A stretch of 21,404 bases of DNA from Caldithrix sp. GTDB lineage: Bacteria > KSB1 > UBA2214 > DYKH01. Both the position numbers and the translations under genes were made by a program. Each line of letters starts with the position of its first letter. Position 1 is the stretch's first letter. Where the stretch lies: positions 1 to 21,404 of the forward strand of contig DYKH01000095.1 in assembly GCA_020722685.1 (NCBI GenBank), in the 5' to 3' direction. This document shows, piece by piece, positions 18,201 through 21,404 of this stretch. The notes under the pieces were generated by a model that saw only the letters and a program-made list of their open reading frames with translations, was not told the DNA's origin and searched no databases.

Positions 18201-19069
18201 ACCTCATACGAGCTCACCGTCGTCGGCTGATTCGGCAACGACGTCACTCCCACCACCACCGGCGGCATGGCAAAGTTCCGCACCACATCACTGATCCGTA
18301 TCTCATCCACAAATCCGTCCAACCACGAATCCACACTCGGATCCGCAATCTTCTTCGATCCCGCCCAGCCAATATGCAGATCCTGCTCCGTCGTGTTCGG
18401 CGGATCGTTCAACACCGGATCATAGCTCCGTGCCTGAAAATCCAACAACTCCTTCTGATCATTGTGTACCATCTGAATCAACAGATGATTGGCCGTGTCT
18501 CGGATCATCGTCAAATGCACCCACTTCCCCGGCTCAAATACATTGTTCGCCGAGGAATTCGATATGAAACTGTCCGTCGCCTTGCAATAATAACCCGTGT
18601 GGAACAGCCGATTGTCTCCCCACATCTCCACCCAGTAATTCGGATGCCAAAAGACATCATCCCCTGGCTTCATTACCAAGCGCGGCACCCATCGCCACTC
18701 CCCGGCCACATCCCCAAAGGTGAAAATGTTCACCCACCCTTCGATCGTCCAATCGCCCGTCAAATCTAACGTCGACGTGTCCGCTACTGTAATGTACGAC
18801 GAGTCGCTCTGCGAGCTGTTGCTCAACCGCACGCATTGCCCCAATCCCAACGCATCGTTCGGCAAAAAGTAATACACACCGTGCGGCACCGCGTCCCCGG
18901 ACATGACCGACTCGTTGTTAAAATCACCATCAAAATGCAGTAACAATCGCGTGTGATCATCCACTACGTACGGACCGCCGATGGGATCCTGAGCGACCGC
19001 ACCTCCCATGGCGATGAAAGCAGAGATTATCACGCAAAGCAAAGTTTTTGTCGCAAAAATAGGCTTCAT
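15254..19069 (-). CDS. Secreted four-LamG-domain protein with internal duplication, T9SS-sorted
   Basis: This 1271-residue protein has a signal peptide (to GGAVAQ, about 27 residues). Two consecutive 573-residue units start at PIGGPYVVDD (residues 29 and 602). Each unit is LamG (about 235 residues; LLLHFDGDFNN to FVDEIRISDVV), an Ig-like spacer (SLPNQPTTVSSYEVKATIKK to RYYVSAEDNSGYR) and a second LamG (LWLTFEEGQG to FKGRMDEFKLYNYP). The C-terminus (ALWQNYPNPFNPTTEI to KMLFVK) is a T9SS type A sorting domain. LamG folds are concanavalin-A-like sandwiches that bind glycans or proteins. Here they are probably a surface adhesin or substrate-capture array; no catalytic residues were recognised. 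The ATG at 19069 has GGAGGT 7 nt upstream. The two units are nearly identical (one Lys/Arg difference noted). Codon use in the repeated core is strongly biased to G-ending codons, unlike the gene's ends and the neighbouring genes. Confidence 0.9.
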   Translation of the reverse strand: MKPIFATKTLLCVIISAFIAMGGAVAQDPIGGPYVVDDHTRLLLHFDGDFNNESVMSGDAVPHGVYYFLPNDALGLGQCVRLSNSSQSDSSYITVADTSTLDLTGDWTIEGWVNIFTFGDVAGEWRWVPRLVMKPGDDVFWHPNYWVEMWGDNRLFHTGYYCKATDSFISNSSANNVFEPGKWVHLTMIRDTANHLLIQMVHNDQKELLDFQARSYDPVLNDPPNTTEQDLHIGWAGSKKIADPSVDSWLDGFVDEIRISDVVRNFAMPPVVVGVTSLPNQPTTVSSYEVKATIKKIGSAGTITKASLHYNVGGSWQEVALVGGANDVYSGQIPGQPLGSIIRYYVSAEDNSGYRTTNPATAEALENPSYFTFAIFEANTQTLWLTFEEGQGVPQDLSAYKNVVTVRGTPSYSDDAAVGSKSMYFPGDSTRLDIDSPFLSNNEFTLDFWMKPDTLVEYTRIIIRPLTYDNWGAMNYAIRTEGNPRVISARFEQQAGGQNALVMDSLLQVGRWYHLIYEVSSDSAVFQMSDLTGRVIQQKGNPVVSPPITPVAPLRIGNAHNITVTGQTPPWEKRTFKGRMDEFKLYNYPAAGLTKPPVVGEPIGGPYVVDDHTRLLLHFDGDFNNESVMSGDAVPHGVYYFLPNDALGLGQCVRLSNSSQSDSSYITVADTSTLDLTGDWTIEGWVNIFTFGDVAGEWRWVPRLVMKPGDDVFWHPNYWVEMWGDNRLFHTGYYCKATDSFISNSSANNVFEPGKWVHLTMIRDTANHLLIQMVHNDQKELLDFQARSYDPVLNDPPNTTEQDLHIGWAGSKKIADPSVDSWLDGFVDEIRISDVVRNFAMPPVVVGVTSLPNQPTTVSSYEVKATIKKIGSAGTITKASLHYNVGGSWQEVALVGGANDVYSGQIPGQPLGSIIRYYVSAEDNSGYRTTNPATAEALENPSYFTFAIFEANTQTLWLTFEEGQGVPQDLSAYKNVVTVRGTPSYSDDAAVGSKSMYFPGDSTRLDIDSPFLSNNEFTLDFWMKPDTLVEYTRIIIRPLTYDNWGAMNYAIRTEGNPRVISARFEQQAGGQNALVMDSLLQVGRWYHLIYEVSSDSAVFQMSDLTGRVIQQKGNPVVSPPITPVAPLRIGNAHNITVTGQTPPWEKRTFKGRMDEFRLYNYPAAGLTTGVGKKGGVETPKEYALWQNYPNPFNPTTEITFAIPNSERVSVIVYDLLGRKVRTLFDKNVSAGQYSVTWDGTNDLGQQTASGVYLYRLRSKSYTKVLKMLFVK
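15631..17248 (-). repeat. 1618-bp intragenic direct repeat, copy 2 of the LamG unit
   Basis: No base difference was seen between this segment and 17350-18967 at an offset of 1719 bp (573 codons). It encodes about residues 608-1146 of the LamG protein. Just left of 15631, homology continues for about 60 bp but with roughly ten differences, nearly all silent. Just right of 17248 the codons for PIGGPYV also differ silently. The edges of identity are abrupt. Confidence 0.9.
17350..18967 (-). repeat. 1618-bp intragenic direct repeat, copy 1 of the LamG unit
   Basis: This is the partner of 15631-17248. It encodes about residues 35-574. Outside the core, the codons ATC GGC GGT CCG TAC at this copy's N-terminal edge correspond to ATT GGT GGT CCT TAT at the other copy. 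The protein is unchanged there although the DNA has diverged. Confidence 0.9.
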
Positions 19070-19087
19070 ACGATTTACCTCCGATTT

Positions 19088-19216
19088 TCAGTGTACCCGG
19101 CTTTGAGAAAGACCATCGATTCTATATAATGGCCTCCTCGATGCGCTACCAACCTTCTGGAACCGCGACCAAGCTGCTAAACAAACAAGCGGTGCTTTCT
19201 TCTCTGCCTTTTGCAT
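19088..19216 (-). CDS. Possible 42-residue leader ORF upstream of the LamG gene
   Basis: ATG at 19216 opens 42 codons and stops with TGA at 19088-19090, 18 bp before the LamG start. The sequence TAAGGAGGTG directly before the ATG is almost fully complementary to the usual 16S rRNA 3' end, but it leaves only about 2 nt before the start codon, which is short. The peptide is basic (MQKAEKKAPLVCLAAW start) and shows no recognised domain. It could be a leader peptide, or the strong ribosome-binding sequence could act as a standby site for the LamG mRNA. Real translation is unproven. Confidence 0.35.
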   Translation of the reverse strand: MQKAEKKAPLVCLAAWSRFQKVGSASRRPLYRIDGLSQSRVH

Positions 19217-19451
19217 CACCTCCTTAGGACTCTACCATTTTCCACGGGCATGGATTGCAAGAATGCTCAACTATTCTGTTCTTGAATGCCGCATGCCAAC
19301 GACTACCGGCTACCCCCCCAAAAAAAAGTGTTGGGCGGATTAGCAAGAACTCTGCATATTGTAAAATTGTGTCCATAGTTTGCGTGAATAGATGCTCCAA
19401 CGCTGCTGTTCTGCTGCTGGTAAGAGCCCTCTTTCGCTTTGAAAGGGAACG
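19217..19451. other. Intergenic region between LamG and lacI-type genes
   Basis: The promoter for the LamG transcript should lie here, but no convincing -35/-10 pair was found. A C7A8 homopolymer run sits at 19313-19327. An imperfect hairpin (19427-19447, CCCTCTTTC-GCTTT-GAAAGGG) lies just past the repressor stop codon and may end its transcript, but it has no T-run. A lone half-operator GTTTGC at 19378-19383 may be chance. Confidence 0.5.
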
Positions 19452-20465
19452 CTAAGTCGATTTGCGCACGATCAGTTTTGTTTTCAATATCTCAATCTGG
19501 GGAACGTCCGATTCTGGGCCGTGATCGATTTGCTGCAAAAGCATCTTTGCCGCCACCTGGCCAATTTGGTATTGTGGTTGTGCGACTGTTGTCAATGGCG
19601 GATCAAGTAAGGATACACCTGGAATATCACTAAACCCAACCAAAGCGATGTCATCCGGAATCTTCAAGCCCATTTCCTTAATTTGCATAAACGCCCCCAT
19701 TGCCACCGGATCATTGACGGCAAAAATAGCATCAGGTAGCTTTTTCATTTGCCGCAGTTTCTGAAAACCAAGAATCCCGTCCTCTTCATTGAAACCGCCG
19801 CATACCAACAATTCTTCTTCAAAGGGTCTATTGTATTTTTTGAGGGCGTCCAAATAACCTCTGAATCTGTCTTTGCTAATGGAAATATGTTTAGGGCCGG
19901 CAAGGTGCGCTATGCGCTTATATCCCCTCAGGATCAAATGTTCAACAGCCTTAAAAGCACCCTCATAATCATTAACAACAACCTTATCCACATTGATATC
20001 TTCGCAGGCACGATCAAAAAAAACAAAAGGGATGCCCCGCCGTTGCAGCATCTTAAAGTGATCACTTTTTCGGGTCGTTTGCGATATAGAGATCAGCAGG
20101 CCGGCCACACGATTGGAAACCAATGCACGAGTATTGATCACCTCGCGCTCATAGTTTTCGTTAGACTGACAAACCGTGATGGTATATCCTGCTTCGTAAA
20201 ATACATCTTCAATGCCGCTAATCACCGCTGCAAAAAAGTAGTGCTTGATCGCTGGTACGATCACTCCTATCGTGCGGGAGCTCCTCTTTTGCAAGCTTTG
20301 CGCAATGGAATTCGGATGATAATCCAATTCTTCAGCCATTGCGGCGATTTTTTCCTTCGTCGCCGGATTTATATCGGGATGGTTTCTCAGTGCGCGCGAA
20401 ACCGTTGAAGGTGAGATATGCAGCCTTTCGGCAATGTCCTTTATCGTTGCTTGAGTGCTCTTCAT
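19452..20465 (-). CDS. LacI-family transcriptional regulator
   Basis: This 337-residue protein has an N-terminal helix-turn-helix (about 6-28: ATIKDIAERLHISPSTVSRA) and a hinge helix (SIAQSLQKRSS). A periplasmic-binding-protein-like effector domain starts TIGVIVPAIKHYFFAAVISG and includes RVAGLLIS, DAIFAVNDPVAMGA and IALVGFSDIPG. Length and motif order match full-length LacI/GalR repressors, which usually sense sugars or their derivatives. The ATG at 20465 was preferred. A TTG at 20522 would add 19 residues, but it lies inside the operator repeat and the extra residues are not conserved-looking. It is probably self-regulated through the operator at 20531-20542 and probably controls the minus-strand locus downstream. 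The ligand is unknown. Confidence 0.92.
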   Translation of the reverse strand: MKSTQATIKDIAERLHISPSTVSRALRNHPDINPATKEKIAAMAEELDYHPNSIAQSLQKRSSRTIGVIVPAIKHYFFAAVISGIEDVFYEAGYTITVCQSNENYEREVINTRALVSNRVAGLLISISQTTRKSDHFKMLQRRGIPFVFFDRACEDINVDKVVVNDYEGAFKAVEHLILRGYKRIAHLAGPKHISISKDRFRGYLDALKKYNRPFEEELLVCGGFNEEDGILGFQKLRQMKKLPDAIFAVNDPVAMGAFMQIKEMGLKIPDDIALVGFSDIPGVSLLDPPLTTVAQPQYQIGQVAAKMLLQQIDHGPESDVPQIEILKTKLIVRKST

Positions 20466-20518
20466 CGGACTCGGGTTGTTATTAGATGAATCGCGGAAAA
20501 ACTGCTCCCCGGTGATTT

Positions 20519-20542
20519 GCAAACGTTACCGCAAACGTTTGC
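20519..20542 (-). promoter_or_regulatory. Tandem LacI-type operator
   Basis: GCAAACGTTTGC at 20531-20542 is a perfect 12-bp palindrome with the central CG pair typical of LacI/GalR operators. Directly beside it, 20519-20530 reads GCAAACGTTACC and shares the first nine bases. Both sit just downstream of the repressor's predicted -10, where a bound repressor would block transcription. No second full copy was seen in the window. Confidence 0.8.
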
Positions 20543-20570
20543 AATTTACATTCTTTTTTTTCAAAGTCAA
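20543..20570 (-). promoter_or_regulatory. Predicted promoter of the lacI-type gene
   Basis: On the minus strand TTGACT (20565-20570) is followed after 16 bp by TAAATT (20543-20548), which is preceded by TG (an extended -10). The match is 5 of 6 for -35 and 4 of 6 for -10. The operator begins at the next base downstream, which supports the assignment and implies autorepression. Confidence 0.6.
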
Positions 20571-20630
20571 GGAATTTGTTGGCCATTCTTAATTTTTATT
20601 GCAAAGTAAATCGCCCAATTCACAGACTTG

Positions 20631-20898
20631 CTACCGGACACTTTTAAACCAACCACGGATCATCACGGAATGACACGGATTCTTGATGTTGATTGGGGGT
20701 GATCGTGCAATTCTCCAAAGACGACAGAACCATATTGGCCAATTTAAAGGATGGTTCGGATATGGAATTTTAGACGTCCGCTCAGAACCGCGTCAGTTTG
20801 TGGCCACTAAAAACGTCTGGTCGGCCATTGCGATAAAGGATCCTACAAAATCCGTGACGCTCCGCGTAGCTCGGTGGTTTTTGGAAAGTGTCCGGTAG
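20631..20898. mobile_element. MITE-like element with inverted terminal repeats
   Basis: CTACCGGACACTTT at 20631-20644 is the exact reverse complement of 20885-20898. The similarity continues inward imperfectly for about 50 bp. The left side reads ACCACGGATCATCACGG and ACACGGATTCTTG; the reverse complement of the right side reads ACCACCGAGCTACGCGG and TCACGGATTTTG. The 268-bp span encodes no transposase. This fits a non-autonomous transposable element or a pair of inverted dispersed repeats. No target-site duplication was confirmed. Confidence 0.5.
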
Positions 20899-21243
20899 TG
20901 AGTTCACAGAAAGAAAATGGTTCCGTTCCCATTTAGGACAGTTTGCGGTGCATCCATTCATCCTTGAAACCCTCGCTCCCAAAATGAATCATCCGGTAAC
21001 CCCCGCAAGCTCTCGCACAACCGGCAACTTGGACTTTCCCACCTTTACCGGGGGTTTCAAAGGTGAGCGCTGGTTTGCTGGTATTTGGTGCGAAATTTCT
21101 CCATTCGCTTAATCGCATGCGACATTTTCTTTGGACGGCCGCGGTCTTGTTCTTTAGCCGTGCATCTTTAATTGTAAAGGCGATTGTTGTGGGACAATGC
21201 AACGAACAGCGCGACGCTATACTCGTTAAGGGCCGCTTTTTCA

Positions 21244-21316
21244 TGTCATGCCTGTGAATACAGGCATCTCCTAACCACCTGTTCACAAGGAGATTCCTGC
21301 ATGCGTAGGAATGACA
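21244..21316. repeat. REP-like inverted pair
   Basis: Two imperfect 29-bp sequences, 21244-21272 and 21288-21316, are inverted relative to each other with 15 bp between. Both run TGTCAT...CCT...ATCTCCT. The first contains a perfect hairpin, GCCTGT-GAAT-ACAGGC, at 21250-21265; the second has TTCCT...AGGAA arms. The TGTCATTCC...GGAATCTCC style is a widespread bacterial REP type. It could act as a bidirectional terminator between the two flanking transcription units. Confidence 0.6.
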
Positions 21317-21357
21317 AAAAGGGTGCAATTCTTACCCTTAACAAGTATAAAATGCCC

Positions 21358-21386
21358 TTGACATTCCCTTTCAATTTCTTTATTAT
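21358..21386 (+). promoter_or_regulatory. Sigma70-type promoter facing out of the window
   Basis: TTGACA at 21358-21363 is a perfect -35. After a 17-bp AT-rich spacer, TATTAT at 21381-21386 matches the -10 at 5 of 6 positions. It points right and would drive a plus-strand gene beginning beyond 21404. It is the only plus-strand transcription signal of this quality noticed here. Confidence 0.55.
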
Positions 21387-21404
21387 TGCCATGCTGAAAT
21401 GTGG

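Larger units (their letters stand above)
20571..21404. other. Right intergenic flank with repeat elements, no confident gene
   Basis: No convincing gene is seen on either strand in this 834-bp stretch. It holds a MITE-like inverted repeat (20631-20898), a REP-like pair (21244-21316), a weak 6-bp-stem hairpin (AAGGGT/ACCCTT, 21319-21339) and a good promoter pointing out of the window (21358-21386). Open frames on the minus strand (20933-21328, 20782-20982) are Cys/Arg-rich, run through the repeats and lack ribosome-binding sites. Confidence 0.55.

Noticed and set aside
19313..19327. C7A8 homopolymer as a phase-variation tract
   Set aside because: It is in non-coding DNA away from any identified promoter spacer, and a sequencing-length error is equally possible.
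20466..20522. Upstream TTG start that would lengthen the LacI-type protein by 19 residues
   Set aside because: It starts inside the operator repeat just downstream of the predicted -10, and the added residues are not part of the family fold.
20683..20898. 71-codon plus-strand frame
   Set aside because: It spans the MITE-like element and ends in its terminal repeat; there is no domain.
20933..21328. 131-codon minus-strand frame
   Set aside because: It reads through a REP-like repeat, is Cys/Arg-rich, lacks a ribosome-binding site and is not recognisable. A transposase remnant was considered but could not be supported.

Overview
The window looks like chromosomal DNA from an uncultured member of the Fibrobacterota-Chlorobiota-Bacteroidota (FCB) group, most like Calditrichota, candidate division KSB1 or Ignavibacteria. 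This is an inference from protein style. Several proteins end in type IX secretion (T9SS) sorting domains, two of them with the YPNPFN signature. There is also a PorV/PorQ-family barrel, an outer-membrane TonB receptor with a carboxypeptidase-like N-terminal domain, and many short palindromic intergenic repeats. No rRNA, tRNA, CRISPR array or intact insertion sequence was seen.

All ten confident genes lie on the minus strand, so the locus is read from right to left. At the right a LacI-family repressor (19452-20465) sits behind its own promoter and a perfect GCAAACGTTTGC operator (20531-20542). Next, in transcription order, come a possible 42-residue leader ORF, a 1271-residue secreted LamG protein made of two almost identical 573-residue units, a GC-rich hairpin, two small lipoprotein-like genes 12 bp apart, a TonB-dependent receptor, three tandem paralogous secreted proteins (about 600 residues each), a PorV/PorQ-like protein, and a large secreted protein with an HExxH metallopeptidase motif.

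The layout resembles a polysaccharide-utilisation-type locus: regulator, surface binding protein, lipoproteins, TonB receptor, and T9SS cargo with a T9SS-related outer-membrane protein. No SusD homologue or recognisable glycoside hydrolase is present. The inferred job is ligand-regulated capture and uptake of an extracellular polymer (glycan or peptide). The substrate cannot be read from the sequence. The three paralogs carry strongly conserved signatures and are the best candidates for an undescribed component.

The most striking DNA feature is inside the LamG gene. A 1618-bp core is present twice with no difference seen, while the homologous bases just outside it differ at many silent sites. 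The core also uses G-ending codons heavily, unlike its own ends and its neighbours. This points to a recent gene-conversion or replacement event.

The flanks (1-376, 2870-3250 and 20571-21404) contain no convincing gene. They are rich in paired inverted repeats: REP/REPIN-like pairs, a MITE-like 268-bp element and long hairpins.
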